DNA from: Pseudomonas fluorescens
Lineage (GTDB): Bacteria > Pseudomonadota > Gammaproteobacteria > Pseudomonadales > Pseudomonadaceae
Length of the DNA stretch: 64,000 bases
Direction of reading: 5' to 3'
Assembly: GCF_003732425.1 (NCBI RefSeq)
Contig: NZ_MOBX01000014.1
Coordinates: 300,816-364,815, forward strand
The position numbers and the translations under genes were made by a program. The notes below the pieces were generated by a model that saw only the letters and a program-made list of their open reading frames with translations, made no database searches and was not told where the DNA came from. Position 1 is the stretch's first letter. Every line of letters starts with the position of its first letter. Shown here piece by piece: positions 17,046 to 25,704 of the stretch.

Positions 17046-18221
17046 TCAGTTTTGCGCCCGATCGGGCGTCTCGGATTTAGTGTTGATGGCTACGTTTTGT
17101 TGGCGAGCACCGGCTTGTTTAAGCTCTGCGACCCACTGCGGGTCGGCGTCGCCGATTTCGTTGTTCACAGGCAGATAACGTTCAGGAAACTCCCAGATCA
17201 GCACCTGTGGCGGGCTGTTCTTGAAGTCATCACTTTTCAGGTAGCTGAGCATCGGCAGGATCGGGCCGTGGCCGTCTTCGGCGTAGCTCACCACGTCGCT
17301 GTGCAGCGCTTGTTTCAGCGCACCGACGAAGTTCCAGTTAGGGTTGGCGCTGTAGCTGGTACCGACCAATGCCACCGGCACTTCATTGCTGGCGAACAGC
17401 GCGTCGTCACCGGCAGGCTGCTCGCCGGCCGCGACGGTGTTGCGCTTCTGCAGCGGCTCTTGCGCCGGCATCAGGTTTTCGAACAGCGGATCGAGCGGCA
17501 GGAACAGACGCAGATCGCCCTTGTGCGTGACCTTCTCGGCTGGCGTGGTGACGAAGCGCTGCGGCTCGCCGCTGAGCGGGAACTTGTCAGCAATGGTTTT
17601 CGCCAGGGTGTTGGCGGCGATTTCGGCGCCTTCCGGGGTCCAGTGGGTGTCGGTGCGCAGGAACACTTGCTGACCGTTCTGCTTGGCCTGTTGCAATGGC
17701 TTGAGCAGGTCAGGGGCGAGGATCTTGTCGGCCGCCACACGGTGGTGGAAATCCTCATAGAGGTTTTCGTGGATGCTCGCCGGTTTCACTTCACCCAGAT
17801 GTTCCGGGTACAGACGAACCTTGGCCGGCACGATCGCCATCACCAGTTTCACGCCTTTCTCTTTCAGGGTCTGGCGCACGCCTTCGACCAGCGCGTAGTT
17901 GCCTTGCAGGTTCAGCTCTTCGTTGACGATCGGGTTGAATTCTTCATCGCTGTACAACCACTGATCGCGACCGAGTACGACGCCCGGACGACCTTCGTTG
18001 AACAGTTTGAAATCCAGCGCGGCCCAGAGGTTGGTGCCTAGACGCTTGATCGGGAATTCATCGTCGTAGTGGGTTTCCACCGCTTTGGTCCAGCGGCCGT
18101 TGAGCACCGTCGCGTCGGCGTTAGTGCTGAAGCCGAAGAAGCTGCGGACCGACCACAGACCGAGGACCAACAGGGTCACCAGGAACAGGGCGATGTAGAA
18201 GATGCGTAATGAGCGGGTCAT
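17046..18221 (-). CDS. algJ: Alginate O-acetyltransferase AlgJ
   Basis: This 391-aa protein has an N-terminal membrane anchor or uncleaved signal (residues about 7-27) and an SGNH-like hydrolase domain facing the periplasm. The DxH pair is in RTDTHWTPEG (Asp191, His193) and the nucleophile Ser is in VGTSYS (Ser289), matching the arrangement in P. aeruginosa AlgJ. It passes acetyl groups from the AlgI route during alginate acetylation. It is tightly packed between algI (10 bp) and algF (14 bp). Confidence 0.94.
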   Translation of the reverse strand: MTRSLRIFYIALFLVTLLVLGLWSVRSFFGFSTNADATVLNGRWTKAVETHYDDEFPIKRLGTNLWAALDFKLFNEGRPGVVLGRDQWLYSDEEFNPIVNEELNLQGNYALVEGVRQTLKEKGVKLVMAIVPAKVRLYPEHLGEVKPASIHENLYEDFHHRVAADKILAPDLLKPLQQAKQNGQQVFLRTDTHWTPEGAEIAANTLAKTIADKFPLSGEPQRFVTTPAEKVTHKGDLRLFLPLDPLFENLMPAQEPLQKRNTVAAGEQPAGDDALFASNEVPVALVGTSYSANPNWNFVGALKQALHSDVVSYAEDGHGPILPMLSYLKSDDFKNSPPQVLIWEFPERYLPVNNEIGDADPQWVAELKQAGARQQNVAINTKSETPDRAQN

Positions 18222-18231
18222 GTCAGATCCC

Positions 18232-19797
18232 TCAGAACTGGAAGTAAAGGAACGGCGAGAAGCTTTGCGCCGAGAGTTTGAGAATCGAGGCGATGAACAG
18301 CAGCAGGATCAGGCCGCGCATCACGTAGCGTGACCAGTCCGCCGTCCAGTAAGCCGGTTGCACCTGGGCTTCGACGCCGACGGTGTAGCCCGGCTCGTGG
18401 ATGCTTGCCGGGTTTTCGCCAGGAGCGGCTTTGATCATCCCCGGGGTCGCGGTGGCAGGGCCGTTGGCCTCGACGTTGACTTCAGGTTTGCTCTTGGCTG
18501 GCGGCTGGTTGGTGTACAGATCGCGCAGACCGAAGAACGCCAATGTCACGTACGCCACAACAAGGGTCGCCACTTGCAGACCGGTGAGGCTGGCCTGATT
18601 GAGTTCCGACAGCGACCAGTCGCCGAAGCTGAACATCGCGCCGTACATGCGTCCGGCAACGTGCAGGTTCTCGGCACGGAAGATCACCCAGCCCATGACC
18701 ACGAGCAGGAAGGTCAGCGCCCAGCGAATCGGGTTGAGGCTGCGCGGCGAGGTGTTCAGGCCCAGCGCTTTTTCGATCGCCAGCCACATGCCGTGCCAGG
18801 CGCCCCAGACGATGTAAGTGATGTTCGCGCCGTGCCACAGACCACCGAGCAGCATGGTCAGGAACAGGTTGCGATAGGTCATCAGCGTGCCTTTACGGTT
18901 ACCGCCGAGGGTGATGTAGAGGTAGTCACGCAGCCAGGTCGACAGGCTGATGTGCCAGCGGCGCCAGAACTCGGTGATCGACTGGCTGATGTACGGCTGC
19001 TTGAAGTTTTCCATGAAACGGAAACCCATCATCAGGCCCAGACCAATCGCCATGTCGCTGTAACCGGAGAAGTCGAAATACAGCTGCGCGGTGTAAGCCA
19101 GTGCGCCGAGCCAGGCATCGCCGGTGGTCGGGTTTTGCAGGGCGAAGCAATGGTCGGCGACCACCGCGAGGGTGTCGGCAATGAAGACCTTTTTGATGAA
19201 ACCCTGCATGAACCGCGTGCAGCCTTCGGAGAATTTGTCGAGGGTGTGCGTGCGGTTGTTGAACTGGTCGGCGAGGTCACGGAAACGCAAAACCGGGCCG
19301 GCAATCAAGTGCGGGAAGATCGCCACGAATGCCGCAAAGTCGATCAGGTTGCGTGTGGCCGGGGTATCGCCGCGATACACGTCGATGATGTAGCTGATCG
19401 ACTCGAAGATGTAGAACGAGATACCGATCGGCAACAGCACGTGGGTCAGGATGAACGGCTCAAGACCGACCGATGTCATCATCGCGTTGATGCTGTCGAC
19501 GCCGAAGTTGGCGTACTTGAAGTAGCCGAGGATGCACAGGTCCACCGCGACGCCAAGCAACAGCCAGCGCTGCGCCGGTTTGGTCCGCACACCGGCGGCA
19601 CCGACTTTGAGGCCGATCCAGTAGTTCCACAGCGTGACGGCCGCGAACAGCGCGAGGAAGTCCACACGCCACCAGGCGTAGAACACGTAGCTGGCGATCA
19701 GCAGCAGCAGGTTGCGATAGCGTTGCCCGCTCAAGTAGTACAAGCCGAGAAAGATCGGCAAGAACAGAAACAGGAACACGTTGGATGAAAATACCAT
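18232..19797 (-). CDS. algI: MBOAT-family alginate O-acetylation protein AlgI
   Basis: This 521-aa polytopic membrane-bound O-acyltransferase starts MVFSSNVFLFLFLPIF. Conserved features include the FWRRWHISLSTWLRDYLY block (residues about 277-294) and the catalytic His322 in GGLWHGAN, with a second His at 335. AlgI moves acetyl groups from a cytoplasmic donor across the inner membrane for AlgJ/AlgF/AlgX. I start it at 19797, which has GGAGAG upstream; the longer frame extends into non-coding DNA. The gap to algL (about 210 bp) holds a REP element, so this gene may have weaker or separate expression. Confidence 0.95.
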   Translation of the reverse strand: MVFSSNVFLFLFLPIFLGLYYLSGQRYRNLLLLIASYVFYAWWRVDFLALFAAVTLWNYWIGLKVGAAGVRTKPAQRWLLLGVAVDLCILGYFKYANFGVDSINAMMTSVGLEPFILTHVLLPIGISFYIFESISYIIDVYRGDTPATRNLIDFAAFVAIFPHLIAGPVLRFRDLADQFNNRTHTLDKFSEGCTRFMQGFIKKVFIADTLAVVADHCFALQNPTTGDAWLGALAYTAQLYFDFSGYSDMAIGLGLMMGFRFMENFKQPYISQSITEFWRRWHISLSTWLRDYLYITLGGNRKGTLMTYRNLFLTMLLGGLWHGANITYIVWGAWHGMWLAIEKALGLNTSPRSLNPIRWALTFLLVVMGWVIFRAENLHVAGRMYGAMFSFGDWSLSELNQASLTGLQVATLVVAYVTLAFFGLRDLYTNQPPAKSKPEVNVEANGPATATPGMIKAAPGENPASIHEPGYTVGVEAQVQPAYWTADWSRYVMRGLILLLFIASILKLSAQSFSPFLYFQF

Positions 19798-19906
19798 CCC
19801 GATCTCTCCATGTTTGAACCAACAGTCAAGGGCCAAAGCCCCCCCAAACCCCCCACGTAAAACCGGAGGGCTAACTCACAAAACTCAAACCTGACACCGA
19901 ACCCTG

Positions 19907-19988
19907 TAGGAGCTGCCGAAGGCTGCGATCTGTTGATCTTGATCTTCAAAAGCCAGATCAAAAGATCGCAGCCTTCGGCAGCTCCTAC
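19907..19988. repeat. REP inverted pair inside the alginate operon (algL-algI)
   Basis: GTAGGAGCTGCCGAAGGCTGCGATC and its inverted copy form a near-perfect hairpin between algL and algI. This is one of four repeats lying within the operon. Confidence 0.92.
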
Positions 19989-20005
19989 ATTGGGGGGTGT
20001 GCGAT

Positions 20006-21130
20006 CTATGAACCCTTGTTGCCCTTTTCATGGGACGGGTCGTAGACCTTGGTCAGGTCGCCACCCAGGCGGAAGGTCTTGAACGGCTGCATGCCGTGCT
20101 TCTTCTCGATCACATCCGGCGGGCAGGTGTAGAGGGTGCAGAACGGTTCGAGCCAGGCGAATTTCATGTCCTCTTTGAGATCGGTCATGTCCTGCTCTTT
20201 ACCGTTCTTCTTCTCGAATGCATCCGGGTCTTTCACCCCGGCCAGCACCCGATCACCCAGACGCTTCAGCGCGCCGTTGTTTTCCTGACGCAGATCGACA
20301 CCGTTGACCTGGGCGAAACTGGCGATCATCGCCAGCGGCGGCAGGGCGTAGTTGTGATAGGCGAGGGCGCGTTGCTGGCGCTTGAGTTCGTTCGGCAGGA
20401 AGCCGTCGGCATCGACTTGATTGACGCCAACCTTGTATTCCTTCACCGCCCAGTCAAACAGGTCGCGGCGGTTTGTTGCGATCGAGGTCGCCATCACCGA
20501 CCAGGCGGCCCAGTACGAGTGGTTGTTGGTTTTTTCCAGCGGCAGGTTGTCCCAGTCGCTGACGACCTGATCGGCCATTTTGCTGAACCACGCCTCGATC
20601 AACTGCGCTTCCTGCTGATGCTGAGCCAGTGGATGCGAGTCGGAGAATTTTAGGCGAATGTACGAAGAGGCCATGCTGCCCAGCGCCCATTTGCGCATCG
20701 ACTTGCCGGTGTGGTTGAAGTCTTTCGACATCAACGCATCGGCCTTGGCCCACGCGGTCAGCCAGTTCAACGTGCAATCGAGCTGTTCCGGACGACCGTC
20801 GCGCATGAACTGCATCACCCGTTTGGCGGTGCCGCGTTCCAGGGTGGTGATGTCTTTGGTGGTGTCGCGAAAGGCTTTTTCCGACTGCACGTTCAGTGTC
20901 GCGCGGGCCTTGTCCGAACCTTCGTATTTGCTGCGAAATTGCAGCGGCCCGGTGTACGGCGTTGGCATTGCATCGCAGCCTTCGCTCTTGTCACCGGTCT
21001 TGAATTTATCCACCGGCGCAAAATAGCCCTGTGGCGGACGCAGTGGTGCGGCGGCCTGCGCGGTGCCGGCGAAGATCGCCAGCCCGAGCAGCGTCGGCGC
21101 TAAAAGGGTTTTCAGTTTCGAGTTTCGCAT
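20006..21130 (-). CDS. algL: Poly(beta-D-mannuronate) lyase
   Basis: This 374-aa periplasmic family PL5 alginate lyase has a signal peptide ending AGTAQA around residue 27. The active-site motif NNHSYW is at residues 202-207 (His204), and Tyr258 in LAYHNYAL is the expected catalytic tyrosine. AlgL cleaves mannuronate polymer by beta-elimination and clears misrouted alginate from the periplasm. I chose ATG 21130 over 21142 because GAGG sits 5-6 bp upstream of it and relatives start similarly. The algX stop lies 8 bp upstream. Confidence 0.94.
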   Translation of the reverse strand: MRNSKLKTLLAPTLLGLAIFAGTAQAAAPLRPPQGYFAPVDKFKTGDKSEGCDAMPTPYTGPLQFRSKYEGSDKARATLNVQSEKAFRDTTKDITTLERGTAKRVMQFMRDGRPEQLDCTLNWLTAWAKADALMSKDFNHTGKSMRKWALGSMASSYIRLKFSDSHPLAQHQQEAQLIEAWFSKMADQVVSDWDNLPLEKTNNHSYWAAWSVMATSIATNRRDLFDWAVKEYKVGVNQVDADGFLPNELKRQQRALAYHNYALPPLAMIASFAQVNGVDLRQENNGALKRLGDRVLAGVKDPDAFEKKNGKEQDMTDLKEDMKFAWLEPFCTLYTCPPDVIEKKHGMQPFKTFRLGGDLTKVYDPSHEKGNKGS

Positions 21131-21138
21131 AGCAGACC

Positions 21139-22599
21139 TCATTGCCCGACCTGAGCGGTTTGTTGCCCAGCGCCCGGGAATACGTTGCGTTTGCAGATTT
21201 TCGCTTCGACTTTCTGCGGCGCGGTGCCCGCTTCCGGGCCCTGGACTTCGACTGCCAGCAGGTTTTGCGAGGCCCAGTCTTCGTCCGTGCGCAGCTCAAA
21301 GGCGAAACGACCGTCGGTGTCGGAGGTTTCCGGTTTCTCGATCTTGATGTCCTCGTGGCGACCGTTCATGTACCAGAGGGTGGCTTGCAGGGTTTTCACC
21401 GAAGGGTCGGCGAAGCGGATGTCGACCTGATGGCTGCTGTTCTGCAGGTTCAGGTTTTTGCTGTTGACCAGCAGTTCTTGTTTGCTGCCCGGCTTGAGCG
21501 TGGTGCTCGCGGACATTTGCGCGTCTTTGCCCTCGCAGCCGTTGTCGAGAAGAGACATCATCTGGCGATAGATGGTTTCCTGGTCGAGGCGGTACAGCGG
21601 CGAGAATTCCCAGATAAGAATCTTCGGCGGGGTCTTCTGGAATTCGTCGCTACCGAGGTACTGCAACATCGAACCTTCCAGGCCACCGCCGGGGAAGGCG
21701 ACGTTGAGAATGTCGGCGCCGATGGCTTCTTCGAGGAAGCCGGCGAAGTTGTAGTTTTTGCCGCTGTGCGAGGTACCGACCAGGGTGATTTGCGGGTTGC
21801 CGGAATCACCGAACAGGTCGCCATCACCGGCTTCGCCTTTCGGCTCGGTGGTGAACTGGTCCATGTACTGGATCGCGTAACTGGTGCCGCACAGTTGCCC
21901 GGCCATGTTGTGCAGGGTGCCGGTCTTGCCCATGCGCCCGGAGCGTTTGGTCTCGAATTCACGCTTGGGAATGTCGGCGAAGGCCGGGATTTGCTTGACC
22001 TTCTCGGCGACGATTTTCGCCGTGCGCTGCGCGCCGTACGGGGTCCAGTGCTGGTCGCCGCGGAAGTAGAAGTCATGGGCGGGCAGGGTGTCCGGCAGCG
22101 ATTCGTTGGTCAGCGGCGACAGGTCTGGCACCACGTAACCCATCTGCGCGAAACGGCCGAGCATGGTCTTGTAGTTGCCCAGCGCTTTCTCGTAATCGAA
22201 CGCGGCTTTTTCCTGCGGGTTGAGCTTGTTGCGGTTCACCAGACCACGGGTCGGCTGGTAAACGATCACCAGCTCAACGCCCTTGGCCTTGAACGCATCG
22301 TGCAGTTGTTGCAGGCGTTTGTAGCCGGCCGGGGTGGTGTTGAATTCGGTGCGCAGGTCTTCCTGCGTCCGGAACAACCAGTCGCCTTGCGCCTGCACCA
22401 GGGTGGTGAAGTTCTGCTGATAACGCGTGGTGTAGTTCTTCGCGTCATGGGCTGCCGGGCACAAGTTGCAGCACGGTTCGGCGCTGAATTTTGGCGGCGT
22501 GGCAGCGGCGCCTTCATCAGCGCGGGCGCCTTGGCTGGCCGCGAGAATGCCCACGGTCAGGGCCGACAGGCTGAGTAATTTGATCAAGTGTGGGTGCAT
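21139..22599 (-). CDS. algX: Alginate acetyltransferase / biosynthesis protein AlgX
   Basis: This 486-aa periplasmic protein has a signal peptide (residues 1-27, ending QGARA), an SGNH-like catalytic domain and a C-terminal carbohydrate-binding module. The Asp182-x-His184 pair lies in RGDQHWTPYG and the Ser in TSHSG (Ser276). It acetylates mannuronate polymer as part of the trans-periplasmic alginate complex. The paired cysteines near residues 43-47 (CCNLC) fit a disulfide-stabilised periplasmic protein. It sits between algG (10 bp) and algL (8 bp). Confidence 0.95.
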   Translation of the reverse strand: MHPHLIKLLSLSALTVGILAASQGARADEGAAATPPKFSAEPCCNLCPAAHDAKNYTTRYQQNFTTLVQAQGDWLFRTQEDLRTEFNTTPAGYKRLQQLHDAFKAKGVELVIVYQPTRGLVNRNKLNPQEKAAFDYEKALGNYKTMLGRFAQMGYVVPDLSPLTNESLPDTLPAHDFYFRGDQHWTPYGAQRTAKIVAEKVKQIPAFADIPKREFETKRSGRMGKTGTLHNMAGQLCGTSYAIQYMDQFTTEPKGEAGDGDLFGDSGNPQITLVGTSHSGKNYNFAGFLEEAIGADILNVAFPGGGLEGSMLQYLGSDEFQKTPPKILIWEFSPLYRLDQETIYRQMMSLLDNGCEGKDAQMSASTTLKPGSKQELLVNSKNLNLQNSSHQVDIRFADPSVKTLQATLWYMNGRHEDIKIEKPETSDTDGRFAFELRTDEDWASQNLLAVEVQGPEAGTAPQKVEAKICKRNVFPGAGQQTAQVGQ

Positions 22600-22609
22600 A
22601 AAATTATCC

Positions 22610-24196
22610 TCAGTCCTGCATTTCGGTCTGGCGTTCGACAGGGTCGATCAGCACGGCTTTCTGCTGGCGCACCAGCAGGTCGAGAATTTCATCCTGGCGC
22701 TCGCCGAGGATGCCGTTGAAGCTGATGCCGCTGGATTTGGTCGGCGCCAGCATCGACACGCGATACAACTCGACACTCAATGGTGAATCGATCGACAGCG
22801 GGCCGCTGCCGTTGGCCGCCAGTTCACCGCCAACGACGATCAGCGACACCTGGGCATCGAACGGGTCGAGCTTGATGTCCCGGTCGGTGTCGGTGAGGTC
22901 CTTGATGTGGCCGTAGACGCCGGTCAGACCGTTGGCCATGGCGACGTTTTCGTAGAGGCGGATGTTCACGCTGTTACGAATGCGGATGCCGTGGCGCTTG
23001 TTGCTGATGACCTTGTTGCCCCACAGCAGGTTGTCGGCGGACTCGTAGAGCGTGATGCCGTCAGTGTGGTTCTTGTAGATCTCGTTGTAGGCAATGATGT
23101 TGTTGACGCTGTTCCGGTCGATCACCAGACCCGAGAGGTGGTTGTCGAAGCTCTTGTTGTTGAAGATGAAGCTGTCGTTGACCTCACGGGAAATAATGAT
23201 CCCGTGCTTCTTCTTCGTGCCGTACACGGTGTTCTCCGCGATGATCAGGCCGTGTGAGCGGTCGTGCGGGTCGATGCCGTAGACGATGTTGTCTTTGTAG
23301 GTGTTGCCCTTGACCACGAAGTCGCGGGTCTCGTAGCAGTAGAAGCCGTACCACATGTCGGAGAACTCGGAACCGACGATCCAGCCGGTCGGCTCAGGAC
23401 GCTTGAGGACCTTGGCCATGTTCGGCGTGTACTGGGAAATACTCACCCCGTACGACTTACTGTTGGCGTAGCCGAAACTGGCCATCTTGCTGTTGACGAT
23501 GTAGGTCTCGGTGCCACCCCAGGCGAGCAGGAACGGACGGAATTCCTTCGGCGAACGGAACGTCGCCGGGCCGTTGTCCTTCTCGCGCCAGCCAGTGATT
23601 TTGGTATCGCGCACGAACAGTTGGCCGTCGTTGACCATGAACGCACCGGCTTCTTGCGACAGGCGCAATTCCTGGGTCTGGCCGTCGATTTCGAGGATGC
23701 CTTTACGGCCAACCACGATCGGCAGCTTCGACAGGTACACACCCGGCGAGGTCTCGCTGAAATACTGCTTGGGCAGTTTCTGCGCCAGATCCTTGAGGTT
23801 CATGTAGCCGTCGTCGACGAAGATCGCCTGCGGGATGCCGTGCTGACGCACCACCCATTCGGCCATCTTGTTGTCGCCGCCGATGAAGTCTTTCAGGGCG
23901 TCTTCCTGCATCATCCGGCGCACGCTGATCTTGCCCGGTTTGCTGCGCACGATCTTCGCGGCAGCGGCTTCGGCGGTGTAGCCGGAAATGTCCGGCAGTT
24001 TTGGCGCGGCCAGATTCAGCGCCTCGGTCGGCGCGCTGCTGACGGTGTAGGTCTTGGCTTGTTGCAGCTCTTTGGCGGTGGTCACCGGCTTGCCCTGTTG
24101 GGGCACAGCCGGTTCCACGCTGGCGAAGGCGCCAGCGGAGGCCAGCAGCATGGCGCCGGCCAACAGGCTGAGCGAGCCTTTCCTTGCATGGTGCAT
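22610..24196 (-). CDS. algG: Mannuronan C5-epimerase
   Basis: This 528-aa periplasmic right-handed beta-helix enzyme converts mannuronate to guluronate in the growing polymer. It has a signal peptide (residues 1-26, ending GAFA), repeated beta-helix coils rich in N..Y..N, and the catalytic DPHD motif at residues 309-312. I start it at 24196 (MHHARKGSLS), preceded by GGGAG; the longer frame would begin at the algE stop. AlgG also protects the polymer from AlgL within the secretion complex. Confidence 0.95.
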   Translation of the reverse strand: MHHARKGSLSLLAGAMLLASAGAFASVEPAVPQQGKPVTTAKELQQAKTYTVSSAPTEALNLAAPKLPDISGYTAEAAAAKIVRSKPGKISVRRMMQEDALKDFIGGDNKMAEWVVRQHGIPQAIFVDDGYMNLKDLAQKLPKQYFSETSPGVYLSKLPIVVGRKGILEIDGQTQELRLSQEAGAFMVNDGQLFVRDTKITGWREKDNGPATFRSPKEFRPFLLAWGGTETYIVNSKMASFGYANSKSYGVSISQYTPNMAKVLKRPEPTGWIVGSEFSDMWYGFYCYETRDFVVKGNTYKDNIVYGIDPHDRSHGLIIAENTVYGTKKKHGIIISREVNDSFIFNNKSFDNHLSGLVIDRNSVNNIIAYNEIYKNHTDGITLYESADNLLWGNKVISNKRHGIRIRNSVNIRLYENVAMANGLTGVYGHIKDLTDTDRDIKLDPFDAQVSLIVVGGELAANGSGPLSIDSPLSVELYRVSMLAPTKSSGISFNGILGERQDEILDLLVRQQKAVLIDPVERQTEMQD

Positions 24197-24222
24197 GTCG
24201 GGCACTCCCTTGGCGGTTTGCA

Positions 24223-25704
24223 TCAGAAGCGCCAGATCACGTCGATGAACGCGCGGTGCATGTACGAATCAACCTGGCTGCCGTAGGCATCGCCCGGTTT
24301 GAACACACCGCCACGGAAGCGCACGAGGGCCGACGGCTCGTCGATCGACTGGCTCAACGCCGCCGGCAACAGGCCTTGCTTGAAGTACTTGGTGACGACC
24401 AGGTCCATCTCCTGACCCAGGTCCTTGTTGCCGTCTTCAAGCGGCAGCGAAGTGCTGGAAAGAATCGCGCCGGTGGCGTCGTCGGTGTTGTTTTCCACGG
24501 CGTTGATGCCGTTGCTGCCCACCGGCTTGTTGCCGTCGACACGCCAGAACTTGTGGTAGATCAGGCTGGCGTCGTACTCGTCGTTGACCATCCACGAACC
24601 GAACAGGGTCGCGGTCTGCATGTTGTTCATTTCGCCACGGAAGGCTTCGCCGAAACGGTGCACCCGCGAGCGCGTACCGGTGTAGTTGGAGCGGTTGCTC
24701 TCCAGACCGTTCTGTTCGTAATCGGCGCTGGCGCGGGCATACGCGGCACCGACCTGCCACTGCGGATCGAGGCGCAGACGCACACCGATGTCGGTGGCCC
24801 AGCCATTCACATCATCGCTGCGCTTGGCTTGTGCCGGACGCGAACCATCGGCGTTCAGCGCGTTGACCGAGTCGCGGTCGCCGCTCATGCCGGTGATGCT
24901 GCCCCAGTAGTTGACGGTGTTGGTGTTGCGCCAGTTGTAGGCATCGCTGTCGGCGGTCAGGCCGAGCCAGCTGATGTCGCCGTTCTGGGTTTTATCCAGT
25001 GAGTCGCGCGGCACGCCCGGTTCGGCGTAATCGAGTTTGCCGTCATCGTGGGTGTGATGACCGCGAATGCCGACCCAGTTGCCCGGCGTCCACTGGTAAG
25101 CGGCGTCGGCGTAGGCGTGCAGGCGGTCCTTGTCTTTCGGCGCCAGCTCTTTCAGGTCGGTGCGGTATTCGCTGAAGCGTTCGGCAACACCGGCGTTGGC
25201 GCGCAACAGGGTGGTGTCGAAGGTCCAGTTCAATGCTTCGATGTTGGTGTCGCGCCACTGCCCGTCGTCATTGCGCAGGCGCTGGCGACCGAACTTGAGC
25301 ATCTCGCCCGGGTACGGCGTAAGGCCGCTGTAGCCGACCCAGAACTCGCGCATCGCCAGGTAGTTCTTCTTGGTTTTGCGATCACTGTTGTCGGTGGCTT
25401 GTTCACCGTCGGATTGTTGCAGGGTGTCGGTCTCGATGATGTCGGTCGAGGTCACGGCCTGACCCATGGCGTAGGCGCTCCACGCGCCGCTTTCGCCGTA
25501 GATCCACGGACGCAGGTCGAGCCCGACGCCGTTGACGTCGCCGCCACTGGCGGTGCCGAGGTCACGGTCGTCTTCGGACTGGCCGGTGACTTTCACTTCG
25601 AGGCCAAAGTTCTTGGTTTCAGTCATCGCGGCCAGTGTCGGGCAAGACCAGATCAGCGCGAACGAAAGGCCAATGCCGGCCTTCACGAATGGATTCAACT
25701 TCAT
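24223..25704 (-). CDS. algE: Alginate outer-membrane porin AlgE
   Basis: This 493-aa outer-membrane protein has a signal peptide ending about residue 25 (CPTLA) and a long beta-barrel body with alternating amphipathic strands ending in an aromatic residue (DVIWRF), as outer-membrane barrels do. AlgE exports the acidic polymer with AlgK as periplasmic partner. Its ATG overlaps the algK stop by 4 bp, an arrangement favouring stoichiometric AlgK-AlgE production. Confidence 0.94.
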   Translation of the reverse strand: MKLNPFVKAGIGLSFALIWSCPTLAAMTETKNFGLEVKVTGQSEDDRDLGTASGGDVNGVGLDLRPWIYGESGAWSAYAMGQAVTSTDIIETDTLQQSDGEQATDNSDRKTKKNYLAMREFWVGYSGLTPYPGEMLKFGRQRLRNDDGQWRDTNIEALNWTFDTTLLRANAGVAERFSEYRTDLKELAPKDKDRLHAYADAAYQWTPGNWVGIRGHHTHDDGKLDYAEPGVPRDSLDKTQNGDISWLGLTADSDAYNWRNTNTVNYWGSITGMSGDRDSVNALNADGSRPAQAKRSDDVNGWATDIGVRLRLDPQWQVGAAYARASADYEQNGLESNRSNYTGTRSRVHRFGEAFRGEMNNMQTATLFGSWMVNDEYDASLIYHKFWRVDGNKPVGSNGINAVENNTDDATGAILSSTSLPLEDGNKDLGQEMDLVVTKYFKQGLLPAALSQSIDEPSALVRFRGGVFKPGDAYGSQVDSYMHRAFIDVIWRF